This document shows, piece by piece, positions 16,892 to 24,910 of a stretch of DNA of 64,000 nucleotides; position 1 is the stretch's first letter; each line of letters opens with the position of its first letter. Under the pieces are notes generated by a model that was given only the letters and a program-made list of their open reading frames with translations, was not told the origin of the DNA and made no database searches. The translations under genes were made by a program, and so were the position numbers. The DNA is from RYN-133 sp963785425 (GTDB taxonomy: Bacteria; Actinomycetota; Actinomycetes; Mycobacteriales; Jatrophihabitantaceae), in assembly GCA_963785425.1 (NCBI GenBank), contig CAWAVG010000001.1, forward strand, positions 620,001-684,000, read 5' to 3'.

Positions 16892-18546
16892 CAGTCCTCG
16901 TTCATCGGCACGCGCACCTGCCGTTCGTCGGCGATCTCGTCGGCGCGCGAGTAACCGGCGTCGACATGCCGGATCACGCCCATGCCGGGATCATTGGTCA
17001 GCACACGGCGGATCTTCTCACCGGCCAGCTCGGTGCCGTCGGCGACGGTGACCTGCCCGGCATGGAGCGAGCGGCCGATGCCGACACCGCCGCCGTTGTG
17101 GATCGACACCCACGAGGCGCCGGACGCGACGTTGACCATGGCGTTGAGCAGGGGCCAATCGGCGATCGCGTCGGAACCGTCGGCCATCGATTCGGTCTCG
17201 CGGTACGGCGATGCGACAGAACCGCAGTCGAGGTGGTCGCGGCCGATGACGACGGGCGCGCTCAGCTCGCCGCTGCGCACCATGTCGTTGAAGCGGTCGC
17301 CGGCCTTGTCGCGCTCGCCGTAGCCGAGCCAGCAGATGCGCGCGGGGAGGCCCTGGAAGTGCACCTTCTCCTGCGCCAGCGTGATCCAGCGCGCGAGCGA
17401 CTCGTTCTCCGGGAAGAGGTCGAGCACCGCGCGGTCGGTCGCGTGGATGTCCTTCGGATCACCGGACAACGCGGCCCAGCGGAACGGGCCCCTGCCCTCG
17501 CAGAACAGCGGACGGATGTAGGCGGGGACGAAGCCCGGGAAGTCGAATGCGCGCGCCAACCCCGCCTCACGAGCCTCTGCGCGGATCGAGTTGCCGTAGT
17601 CGAAGACCTCGGCGCCCTTGTCCTGGAACTTCACCATCGCCTCGACGTGCCGTGCCATCGACGCCCGGGCGCGTCCGATGAACTCGTCCGGCTTGGCCTC
17701 GGCGTAGTCGTGCCATTCGTCGAACTCGACGCCGATCGGCAGGTAGGAAAGCGGATCGTGCGCCGAGGTCTGGTCGGTGACGATGTCCATCGGCGCGTCG
17801 TTGGCGACCATTTGAGGGACGAGCGAAGCGGCGTTGCCGAGTAGACCGATCGACAACGGCTCACCCGCATCACGCGCCTGCTCGGCCAGCTTGAGCGCGT
17901 GCGGCAGCGACTCCGCCTCGACGTCGAGGTAGCGGTGCTCGATGCGTCGTCTGATGCGCGCGGGGTCGCACTCGATGCAGATGGCGACGCCGCCGTTCAT
18001 CGTCACGGCGAGCGGCTGCGCACCGCCCATGCCGCCGAGCCCCGCGGTGAGTGTGATCGTGCCCTGCAGCGACCCGTCGAATCGCTTCGCGGCGACGGCG
18101 GCGAAGGTCTCGTACGTGCCCTGCAGGATGCCCTGCGTGCCGATGTAGATCCACGATCCGGCCGTCATCTGCCCGTACATCGTCAGGCCGAGGTGCTCCA
18201 GCCGGCGGAACTCCTCCCAGTTCGACCACTCGCCGACCAGGTTCGAGTTCGCGATCAGCACGCGCGGCGCCCACTCGTGCGTCTGCAGCACGCCGACCGG
18301 CTTGCCCGACTGCACCAGCATCGTCTCGTCCCGCTTGAGCGTCGTGAGAGTGCGGACCATGGCGTCGAACGCGGCCCAGCTGCGCGCCGCGCGTCCGGTG
18401 CCGCCGTAGACGACCAGGTCGTCCGGACGTTCGGCGACCTCGGGGTCGAGGTTGTTCTGCAGCATCCGCAACGGCGCCTCGGTCTGCCACGACAGCGCGG
18501 TCAGCTCGCTGCCGCGCGGGGCGCGAACGGGTCGTGCACCTTCCAT
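16891..18546 (-). CDS. hutU: Urocanate hydratase
   Basis: A 551-residue NAD+-dependent hydratase converting urocanate to imidazolonepropionate. Family motifs are present: LDPEVAERPDDLVVYGGTGRAARSW split across the N-terminus, TAGLGGMGGAQPLA for NAD binding, YIGTQGILQGTYETF, and the conserved late region WVSIHNGGGVGIGRSLHAGQ. Length and motif order are normal. Its stop overlaps the next gene start (TGATG), and only 11 bases separate it from hutH upstream. Confidence 0.97.
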   Translation of the reverse strand: MEGARPVRAPRGSELTALSWQTEAPLRMLQNNLDPEVAERPDDLVVYGGTGRAARSWAAFDAMVRTLTTLKRDETMLVQSGKPVGVLQTHEWAPRVLIANSNLVGEWSNWEEFRRLEHLGLTMYGQMTAGSWIYIGTQGILQGTYETFAAVAAKRFDGSLQGTITLTAGLGGMGGAQPLAVTMNGGVAICIECDPARIRRRIEHRYLDVEAESLPHALKLAEQARDAGEPLSIGLLGNAASLVPQMVANDAPMDIVTDQTSAHDPLSYLPIGVEFDEWHDYAEAKPDEFIGRARASMARHVEAMVKFQDKGAEVFDYGNSIRAEAREAGLARAFDFPGFVPAYIRPLFCEGRGPFRWAALSGDPKDIHATDRAVLDLFPENESLARWITLAQEKVHFQGLPARICWLGYGERDKAGDRFNDMVRSGELSAPVVIGRDHLDCGSVASPYRETESMADGSDAIADWPLLNAMVNVASGASWVSIHNGGGVGIGRSLHAGQVTVADGTELAGEKIRRVLTNDPGMGVIRHVDAGYSRADEIADERQVRVPMNED

Positions 18547-18557
18547 GATCAGTCCTC

Positions 18558-20108
18558 TCAGTGCAGCGGTCCGATGACCGCTTCAGCGGCGGCGACGGCC
18601 CGGCCGTCGCGCACGAATCGGTAGGCGGCCTCGATCTCCGGAGCGAGGTAGCGGTCGGGTCCGGGGCCCGGCACCTCGGCGCGCAGGGCGTCGCGCACCG
18701 CGGCGGTCGCCGGAGCGGGGGCCAGCGGGCCGCGCAGGTCGAGCGCTCGCGCCGCGGTCAGCAGCTCGACAGCCAGCACGCGGGCGTACCCGTCGACGGC
18801 GCGGCGCAACTTGCGCGCCGCAGACCAGCCCATCGAGACATGGTCTTCCTGCATCGCACTCGACGGGATGGAGTCGACGCTCGCGGGAACGGCGAGCCGC
18901 TTCAGTTCGGACACGATCGCCGCCTGGGTGTACTGCGCGATCATGTGGCCGGAATCCACGCCAGGGTCGTCGGCGAGGAATGCGGGCAGGCCGTGGTTCC
19001 GCGCGACGTCGAGGAAGCGATCGGTCCGCCGCTCGGCGATCGACGCGCAGTCGGCGGCGACGATGGCGAGGAAGTCGAGTACGTAGGCGACGGGTGCGCC
19101 GTGGAAGTTGCCGTTGCTCTCGACCCGGCCATCGAGCGTGACCACCGGGTTGTCGATCGCACTCGCCAGCTCGCGCGACGCGACCTGCGTCGCATGCGCC
19201 AGGGTGTCGCGTGCCGCCCCGTGCACCTGCGGCGAGCACCGCAGCGAGTAGGCGTCCTGCACCCGGGTGCAGTCGGGTCCGCGATGGCTGGCCATGATCG
19301 CCGAATTCCGCAGCAGCGCAACGAGATTCGCCGCGCTGTCGCGCTGGCCCGGATGCGGACGGAGTTCCTGCAGGTCGGCCGCGAACACCGCATCCGTGCC
19401 CAGTTGCGCCTCGACGCTCATCGCCGCGGTCACGTCCGCCGTCTGCAACAACCCGCGCAGGTCGTGCAGGGCGAGCACCAGCATGCCGAGCATGCCGTCG
19501 GTGCCGTTGATGAGGGCGAGGCCCTCCTTCTCGGCAAGCACGACCGGGGTGAGGCCGGCGGCTGCGAGCGCTTCGCCGGCGGCCACGAGTGTGCCCGACC
19601 CGTCGCGCACCTCGCCCTCGCCCATGACCGCGAGCGCGCAGTGTGCGAGCGGCGCCAGGTCTCCCGAGCAGCCGAGCGAGCCGTACTCGCGCACCACCGG
19701 GGTGATCGCCGCATTGAGCAGGTCCGCGTATGCCGACGCGGTCTGCCAGCGCACTCCGGTGCGGCCGGTCGCCAGCGTCGACAGCCGCAGCAGCATCAGC
19801 GCGCGCACCACTTCGGTCTCGACCTCGCTACCCGACCCTGCGGCGTGCGACCGGATGAGGCTCGCCTGCAACCGAGCGCGCAGCTCGGTCGGGATCTGCC
19901 GGTTGGCCAGCGCGCCGAAGCCCGTCGAGATGCCGTAGTGCGGGTCGGTGTCGCTCGCGAGGGCCTCGATCACGTCGCGGCTGTCCTGAACCGCCTTGCG
20001 CGCCTCGTCCTCGATCTGCACGTGCGCGCCGTGGCGCGCCACGGCGACCACCTCGTCCGGGGTCGGCGCACCTGTCCCGAGGCTGACCACCGGCCTGGTC
20101 GACGTCAT
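18558..20108 (-). CDS. hutH: Histidine ammonia-lyase
   Basis: Deaminates L-histidine to trans-urocanate, first enzyme of the pathway. The MIO prosthetic group forms from the tripeptide in GSLGCSGDLAPLAH. Here it is Cys-Ser-Gly rather than Ala-Ser-Gly, a variant typical of actinobacterial HutH and expected to be active. Also present: YGISTGFGALAN near the N-terminus and QEDHVSMGW near the C-terminus. At 516 residues it has standard length. First gene of the hut operon, divergent from the IclR regulator with a 14-bp palindrome between them. Confidence 0.97.
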   Translation of the reverse strand: MTSTRPVVSLGTGAPTPDEVVAVARHGAHVQIEDEARKAVQDSRDVIEALASDTDPHYGISTGFGALANRQIPTELRARLQASLIRSHAAGSGSEVETEVVRALMLLRLSTLATGRTGVRWQTASAYADLLNAAITPVVREYGSLGCSGDLAPLAHCALAVMGEGEVRDGSGTLVAAGEALAAAGLTPVVLAEKEGLALINGTDGMLGMLVLALHDLRGLLQTADVTAAMSVEAQLGTDAVFAADLQELRPHPGQRDSAANLVALLRNSAIMASHRGPDCTRVQDAYSLRCSPQVHGAARDTLAHATQVASRELASAIDNPVVTLDGRVESNGNFHGAPVAYVLDFLAIVAADCASIAERRTDRFLDVARNHGLPAFLADDPGVDSGHMIAQYTQAAIVSELKRLAVPASVDSIPSSAMQEDHVSMGWSAARKLRRAVDGYARVLAVELLTAARALDLRGPLAPAPATAAVRDALRAEVPGPGPDRYLAPEIEAAYRFVRDGRAVAAAEAVIGPLH

Positions 20109-20164
20109 GACTCCATGACACAGGCTGCACGGGCCCGGGCGCCAGGCCGGCAGCCCAGCCGGCG

Positions 20165-20178
20165 TCTCGGATCCGAGA
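20165..20178. promoter_or_regulatory. Palindromic candidate hut operator
   Basis: TCTCGGATCCGAGA is a perfect 14-bp palindrome in the 89-base gap between hutH and the divergent IclR gene. IclR-family dimers usually bind palindromes of about this size between their own gene and their target, so it could control both directions. Confidence 0.55.
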
Positions 20179-20197
20179 TTCTGCGTACGGTGGCGTG

Positions 20198-20947
20198 ATG
20201 GCGATGGTCCCGGCCGCGGCGCGCACCCTCGCGATCCTGCGGTTGCTGGCCCAGCAGGCTGCGCCGATGTCCGCGGCGACGATCGCCCGGCAACTCGGGT
20301 TGGCGCGGTCGACGACCTACCACCTGCTCGACACGCTCGTCCACGAAGGCTTCGTGGTGCATGTGCCCGAGGAACACCGCTACGCCCTCGGTCTCGGCTC
20401 GTACGAGCTCGGGACGGGGTACAACCGGCAGGCGCCGCTGCAACGCGTCGCCCGCGTGCCGCTCGCGACTCTCGTCGACGCTACGGGCCACAACGCCCAC
20501 CTCGCCGTGCTGCACGGTCGTGAGGTCGTCTACGTCATCGAGGAACGTGCCAAGGGGCGAGCGGCACTGATCACCGACGTCGGCGTCCGGCTGCCGGCAC
20601 AGCTGACCGCAACCGGACGGGCGATGCTTGCCGCGCTTCCCAAAGAACACGTCCGGGCGCTGTTCCCTGACGCCGCGGCGTTCGTCATGCGCACCGAGCG
20701 CGGCCCGATGTCGTACTCGTCCCTGAGCCGCCTGTTGGTCGAGACCCGGCGCCACGGTTTCAGCGCGGAGATCGGCGAGGTGACCGCCGGCTTCTCCTCG
20801 GTCGGCGCCGCCGTCGTCGACCACTCGGCGCACCCCGTCGCCGCGGTCGCGCTGACCTTCCCGAGCGGGGTGGTCGACGCCCACCTCGCAGCGGCGGTCG
20901 TGCGCACGGCGCAGCTGCTCAGCAGGAGACTCGGCGCCCGCGTCTGA
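20198..20947 (+). CDS. IclR-family regulator, probable hut regulator
   Basis: About 249 residues: N-terminal winged helix (residues 10-65, with ATIARQLGLARSTTYHLLDT) and C-terminal IclR effector domain (HLAVLHGREVVYVIEER, LTATGRAMLAALP, GVTAG-like EVTAGFSSVGAAV). IclR proteins sense small catabolic metabolites in the C-terminal pocket. Divergent placement from a complete hut operon with a palindrome between them makes it the probable hut regulator, sensing urocanate or a relative; that role is inferred. ATG 20198 or 20204 are both possible. Confidence 0.9.
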   Translation: MAMVPAAARTLAILRLLAQQAAPMSAATIARQLGLARSTTYHLLDTLVHEGFVVHVPEEHRYALGLGSYELGTGYNRQAPLQRVARVPLATLVDATGHNAHLAVLHGREVVYVIEERAKGRAALITDVGVRLPAQLTATGRAMLAALPKEHVRALFPDAAAFVMRTERGPMSYSSLSRLLVETRRHGFSAEIGEVTAGFSSVGAAVVDHSAHPVAAVALTFPSGVVDAHLAAAVVRTAQLLSRRLGARV

Positions 20948-20957
20948 CCGGGCTACC

Positions 20958-21686
20958 TCAGACGCCGTCGTGTGCCAGGCGCCGCTCGATGGCGTCGCGG
21001 TAGTCCCGCAGCGAGCGTTGTACGTGCTCGCCGGCACGCTCGGCCGCGAGGCCCACTTCCCCGCTGCGCACCGCGTCGAGAATCAGGCCGTGCTCTTTGA
21101 CGGCGCGGTCGGCGTTGCCGATGTTGCGTCCGAGCTCGAGGAAGCTCACCTGCCCCTGCAGCGCACGGATGTGCGACACCGCGTCGATGAAGAAGATGTT
21201 GTGCGATGCCTCGGCGAGAGCGTGGTGGAACGCGTCGTCGGAGCGGACGAACAGGTCAAGATCGCCGTTGCCGACGGCATCCCGCCCGTCGGCCACCGCT
21301 GCCTCCAGCGTCTTGACGTCCGGCGGCGTCGCGCGTCGGGCGGCCAGCCGCGCGGTCTCACTCTCCTGGATGCTGCGGAACTCGAACAGCATCGAGATGT
21401 GGGTGAGATCGGTGGGCCGGAACGACACCGGCCGCTGCCCGGTGAGCAGGCTGCGGTCGTCGCCGACGAAGATGCCGCGGCCACGTTCGACCCGCACCCG
21501 TCCGATGGCCGACAGCATCTTCATGGCCTCGCGGACCGCGCGCTGGCTCGCGCCGACCTCGACCGCGAGTTCCACCTCGGTCGGCAACCGGTCGCCGGGG
21601 CGCAGCCCGTGCTCGGCGATGTACTCGATCAGCTGGTCGACGACACGGCGGTACGCCGGCTTGTACGCGTCGCCCCCGTCCGCCAT
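20958..21686 (-). CDS. GntR-family regulator, FadR/FCD subgroup
   Basis: A 242-residue repressor with N-terminal winged helix (residues 10-75; RLPTEVELAVEVGASQRAVR, then VERGRGIFV) and C-terminal all-helical FCD domain with candidate metal/ligand residues in DDAFHHALAEASHN and VKEHGLILDAV. FCD regulators commonly sense sugar acids or other organic acids. It is divergent from the deoxysugar pathway beginning at 22106 and so most likely controls it, with fuconate or a keto-acid intermediate as inducer. It converges with the IclR gene, ending 10 bases from it. Confidence 0.9.
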   Translation of the reverse strand: MADGGDAYKPAYRRVVDQLIEYIAEHGLRPGDRLPTEVELAVEVGASQRAVREAMKMLSAIGRVRVERGRGIFVGDDRSLLTGQRPVSFRPTDLTHISMLFEFRSIQESETARLAARRATPPDVKTLEAAVADGRDAVGNGDLDLFVRSDDAFHHALAEASHNIFFIDAVSHIRALQGQVSFLELGRNIGNADRAVKEHGLILDAVRSGEVGLAAERAGEHVQRSLRDYRDAIERRLAHDGV

Positions 21687-21823
21687 GCCCCGCCCTCACC
21701 TGCCACGCATGTCATTCACTCGATGTGACGTGCCAGTCATCGATCTGTCCGGAGCACCATACCGGTTTGCGTCGTGGTGCCGGAACTGCAGGCGGACGCC
21801 GTTCGGAACAGCTCGGTAACTCA

Positions 21824-21895
21824 CCCTTGACAAAGGGTAGACATCGGAGATGAATGTCACTCATCCGACGCGAAGTCTCTCGGTGAGTGTCATTC
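21824..21895 (+). promoter_or_regulatory. Candidate promoter and operator of the deoxysugar cluster
   Basis: The 419-base gap 21687-22105 contains a -35-like TTGACA (21827) inside the short palindrome CCCTTGACAAAGGG. Just downstream are two inverted 12-mers, GAATGTCACTCA (21852) and TGAGTGTCATTC (21884), differing at one position. A related GTCATTCACT occurs at 21711, nearer the GntR gene. These fit operators for the FCD regulator. A -10 box is not convincing. Confidence 0.4.
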
Positions 21896-21982
21896 CAGTC
21901 ACCGCGCGATCCATCGCATCGCTCGGGCCACCCTGGGCAACAGCCTGCTTCGGCATGCCCTCGTCACCTCTCAGGAGCCAGC

Positions 21983-22098
21983 ATGAGCCTGTCGACGCTC
22001 GGTCTGGCGACAGTGTTCTCGGTGCTGTCCTGGTGGTCTTCCTGTTCTCGCAGCGGTTCCTGGTGACGGGCATGACGGCGGGCGGCACCAAGGAATGA
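21983..22098 (+). pseudogene. Remnant of a sugar ABC transporter permease C-terminus
   Basis: The last frame before the sugar-acid dehydratase encodes AVLVVFLFSQRFLVTGMTAG followed by GTKE and stop. This closely matches the C-terminal end of MalG-type carbohydrate permeases (pattern FLFxQRxxVxGLTAGAxKG). Immediately upstream, in another frame, an AGGAG site and ATG begin MSLSTLGLATVFSVL, which would be the preceding part of the same helix. So one frameshift plus loss of the rest of the gene is implied. The rest of the transporter is absent here, meaning the importer of this pathway was deleted. Confidence 0.6.
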
Positions 22099-22105
22099 CG
22101 ACATC

Positions 22106-23263
22106 GTGAAGATCACCGGATACCGCAGCCTCGTCACCCATCACCAGTGGGGCCGCGTCGTGGGCGATGTCAACGGGCTCAGCGCCGGAACCCGTACTCC
22201 GGTCGACATCCTCGTGCTGACCACCGACGAGGGGATCGACGGAATCGGGATCGGCGCGCATAGCGACATCGAACGTGTGATGCCGGCGATCGAGGGCGCC
22301 GACCCGCGCGCCGTGGTGCATCTGTACGACCGGATGCTGTCGTCGACGTTCAAGCTCGGACACGTCGGTGCCGTGTTCGGCACGCTGGGGACGATTGACT
22401 GCGCACTGTGGGATCTCAAGGCGAAGCTCGCGGGCGAACCGCTGTGGCGCCACCTCGGAGCCGGCGACCGCTTCGTGCCCGGCTACGCGTCGGCGCTCGA
22501 CTTCGGGCTCACCGACAGCGAGCTGGTCGACGTGCACACGCGGTTCGCCGAACGCGGATTCACGTCGGCGAAGCTGAAGGGCGGGCGCAACGTCGAGGAC
22601 GATCTGCGCCGTCTCGGCCTGATCCGTGACGTGTTCACCGCGAACGCAGCTGCGCCGGGTCTGATGCTCGACGCGAACGAAGCTTGGCACCGCTCGCAGG
22701 CGGTGCGTCACCTGTCGCGGATCGAGGACGCCTTCGACCTGACCTGGATCGAGGAACCGGTGCGCCGCTGGGACGTGCGCGGGCATGCGTCGATCCGTCG
22801 CCACATCCGGGCGGGCGTCGCGACGGGCGAGAACCTCACCGGCGTCGAGCAGTTGCGCGCGCTGATCGACGGCGACGCGATCGACATCGCGCAGGTCGGC
22901 AGCGGATGGGGAATCACCCACCTGCTGCGCGCCGCTCACCTCGCGCACGCGTACGACCTGCCAGTGAGCCCGGTCGGCTACACCGCGAGCGTTGCCGCAG
23001 CCGCCGGGGTACTGCCGAACTTCCTCGTCGCCGAGGTCCAGGACCTCGGCCACCCGATCGGTGTCGACGTCGATCAGGAGATCGCCGACGGCGGGATCGT
23101 CCTCGGCGACGAGCCGGGGGCCGGTTTCGCCGTCGACGAAGCGCGCTTGCAGCCGCCGCCGGTCGAGGAGGGTTGGTCGGTCGACTCGGGGCCGCATACC
23201 CGGCCGTTGCGCGCCGGGCTCAGGATGGTGCCGGAGGACGACGCCCGAGCGCCGAACGACTGA
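22106..23263 (+). CDS. Enolase-superfamily sugar acid dehydratase (probable L-fuconate-type)
   Basis: A 385-residue enolase-superfamily protein of the mandelate racemase subgroup. KLK (SAKLKGG) supplies the base Lys pair. Metal ligands appear in LMLDANEAW (Asp), TWIEEPV (Glu) and TGENLTG (Glu). The Asp of the usual His-Asp dyad may be in DIAQVGSGWG, but where a His normally follows Pro the sequence is VSPVGYTAS, so the His seems to be Val. The neighbours form an L-fucose oxidative pathway, so L-fuconate or another aldonate is the likely substrate. The GTG start has spacing typical of coupling to the lost permease. Confidence 0.82.
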   Translation: MKITGYRSLVTHHQWGRVVGDVNGLSAGTRTPVDILVLTTDEGIDGIGIGAHSDIERVMPAIEGADPRAVVHLYDRMLSSTFKLGHVGAVFGTLGTIDCALWDLKAKLAGEPLWRHLGAGDRFVPGYASALDFGLTDSELVDVHTRFAERGFTSAKLKGGRNVEDDLRRLGLIRDVFTANAAAPGLMLDANEAWHRSQAVRHLSRIEDAFDLTWIEEPVRRWDVRGHASIRRHIRAGVATGENLTGVEQLRALIDGDAIDIAQVGSGWGITHLLRAAHLAHAYDLPVSPVGYTASVAAAAGVLPNFLVAEVQDLGHPIGVDVDQEIADGGIVLGDEPGAGFAVDEARLQPPPVEEGWSVDSGPHTRPLRAGLRMVPEDDARAPND

Positions 23264-23301
23264 GCTACAGCGTCGCCGAGGACCGACGAGACGAGGACTG
23301 C

Positions 23302-24147
23302 ATGAGATTCGCACGGAGCCGGACCGGGAGCGCGATCGTCCCGGTGGTGGAAGTCGACGGCCACTGGTACGACCTGACCCCGATGGCCGACGATGTCGGC
23401 GCTACGGTGCTCGCCCCCGAGGCACAGCAACGCATCCGGTCGGCGGCTTCGGACGGCACGTTGCCAGGTGTCGAGGCGCCGGTCGGCTTCGCGCCCCCGT
23501 TGTCGGGCATCGGGAAGATCGTGTGCATCGGGCTGAACTACCGCGACCACGCGGAGGAGACCGGCGCTCCCCCGCCGCCCGAGCCGGTCGTGTTCATGAA
23601 GGCGCCCGACACGGTCATCGGGCCGGACGACGAGGTGTTGGTGCCGCGGCGGTCGGTGAAGACCGACTACGAGGTCGAGCTCGCAGTCGTGATCGGCACC
23701 CTCGCGCGATACCTCGACAGTCCTGGCGAGGCGGCTGCCCACGTCGCCGGCTACGCCATCAGCAACGATGTGTCCGAGCGCGAGTTCCAGATCGAGCGCG
23801 GCGGCCAATGGGACAAGGGGAAGAACTGCGCGACCTTCAACCCGTTCGGTCCCTGGATCACGACGGCCGACGAGGTCGCCGACCCGCAGGCGCTGGCGTT
23901 GCGGTTGTGGGTCAACGGCGAGTTGCGCCAGGACGGCAACACCAAGAACATGATCTTCGGCGTGGAGCATGTCGTCTGGTACCTCAGTCAGTTCATGACC
24001 CTCTATCCGGGCGATGTGATCAACACCGGCACACCCGCGGGCGTCGCGATGGGCCGGCCCGACCAGCCGTACCTGCGCGCCGGCGATGTCATGGAACTCG
24101 AGATCGATGGGCTCGGCCGCCAGCGCCAGCTCGTGGGGCAGGGCTGA
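23302..24147 (+). CDS. Fumarylacetoacetate hydrolase-family enzyme (probable 2,4-diketo-3-deoxy-L-fuconate hydrolase)
   Basis: A 281-residue FAH-family protein. The metal site residues are in KTDYEVELAVVIG, and other family motifs are CIGLNYRDHAEE, SNDVSEREFQ, QWDKGKNCATFNPFGPW and NTGTPAGVAMG. In the Xanthomonas campestris L-fucose pathway an FAH-family hydrolase cleaves 2,4-diketo-3-deoxy-L-fuconate to pyruvate and L-lactate. The same set of neighbours makes this its likely role. ATG 23302 was chosen; the open frame upstream runs through the preceding gene and is not homologous. Confidence 0.88.
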   Translation: MRFARSRTGSAIVPVVEVDGHWYDLTPMADDVGATVLAPEAQQRIRSAASDGTLPGVEAPVGFAPPLSGIGKIVCIGLNYRDHAEETGAPPPPEPVVFMKAPDTVIGPDDEVLVPRRSVKTDYEVELAVVIGTLARYLDSPGEAAAHVAGYAISNDVSEREFQIERGGQWDKGKNCATFNPFGPWITTADEVADPQALALRLWVNGELRQDGNTKNMIFGVEHVVWYLSQFMTLYPGDVINTGTPAGVAMGRPDQPYLRAGDVMELEIDGLGRQRQLVGQG

Positions 24148-24148
24148 C

Positions 24149-24910
24149 ATGAACGAACTGAGCGGACTACGCGCGCTCGTCACCGGCGGCGCATCGGGCA
24201 TCGGCCTGGCGATCGCCACGCTGTTCGCCGAGAACGGGGCCGCGGTGGTCGTGCTCGACCGCGACACCACGGCACCGGGCGCCCTTCCCGACGGCGTCGG
24301 GGCGGTGACGGCGGACATCACCGACGATGTCGGCGTCCGTGCTGCGGTCGGCGAGGCGGTCGAGCGGCTCGGTGGCCTGGACATCCTGGTCAACAACGCC
24401 GGCATCGGCGCGCAGGGCACGGTCGAGGACGCCACCGACGAGCAGTGGCGCTCGGTGCTCGACGTCAACGTCATCGGCACCGCGCGGGTGTCGCGCGCCG
24501 CCTGGCCGCACCTGCGGCAGTCGCGGGCGCCGGCCGTCGTCAACACCGCCTCGATCGCGGCGACGGCGGGCCTGCCGCAACGCGCGATCTACTCGGCGAG
24601 CAAGGGTGCAGTCGCCGCGCTGACGCGCGCCATGGCCGCGGACGGCATGTCCGACGGCATCCGCGTCAACGCAGTCGACCCCGGCACCGCCGACACGCCG
24701 TGGATCGGGCGCCTGCTCGAGAGCGCCGACGACCCCGCGGCCGAGCGCGCCGCGCTGGAGGCGCGTCAGCCGCACGGGCGGCTCGTCAGCGCCGACGAGG
24801 TGGCGCACGCCGTGCTCTACCTGGCCTCGCCGCAAGCGCGGTCGACGACCGGGACGTCGCTGGCGGTCGACGGCGGGATGGCCGGCCTGCGGCTGCGGCC
24901 CCGTTCGTGA
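24149..24910 (+). CDS. Short-chain dehydrogenase (probable 2-keto-3-deoxy-L-fuconate dehydrogenase)
   Basis: A 253-residue classical SDR with the NAD-binding motif TGGASGIG near the N-terminus, NNAG (LVNNAGIG), catalytic Ser in NTASIAATAG, and the YSASK catalytic pair. The C-terminal GTSLAVDGGMAG is the usual family ending. In the L-fucose pathway an SDR oxidises 2-keto-3-deoxy-L-fuconate to the 2,4-diketo acid used by the adjacent FAH hydrolase. Starts one base after the FAH stop, and its own stop overlaps the next start (GTGA). Confidence 0.9.
   Translation: MNELSGLRALVTGGASGIGLAIATLFAENGAAVVVLDRDTTAPGALPDGVGAVTADITDDVGVRAAVGEAVERLGGLDILVNNAGIGAQGTVEDATDEQWRSVLDVNVIGTARVSRAAWPHLRQSRAPAVVNTASIAATAGLPQRAIYSASKGAVAALTRAMAADGMSDGIRVNAVDPGTADTPWIGRLLESADDPAAERAALEARQPHGRLVSADEVAHAVLYLASPQARSTTGTSLAVDGGMAGLRLRPRS

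Noticed and set aside
18561..20198. 545-codon plus-strand frame
   Set aside because: Antisense shadow of histidine ammonia-lyase.
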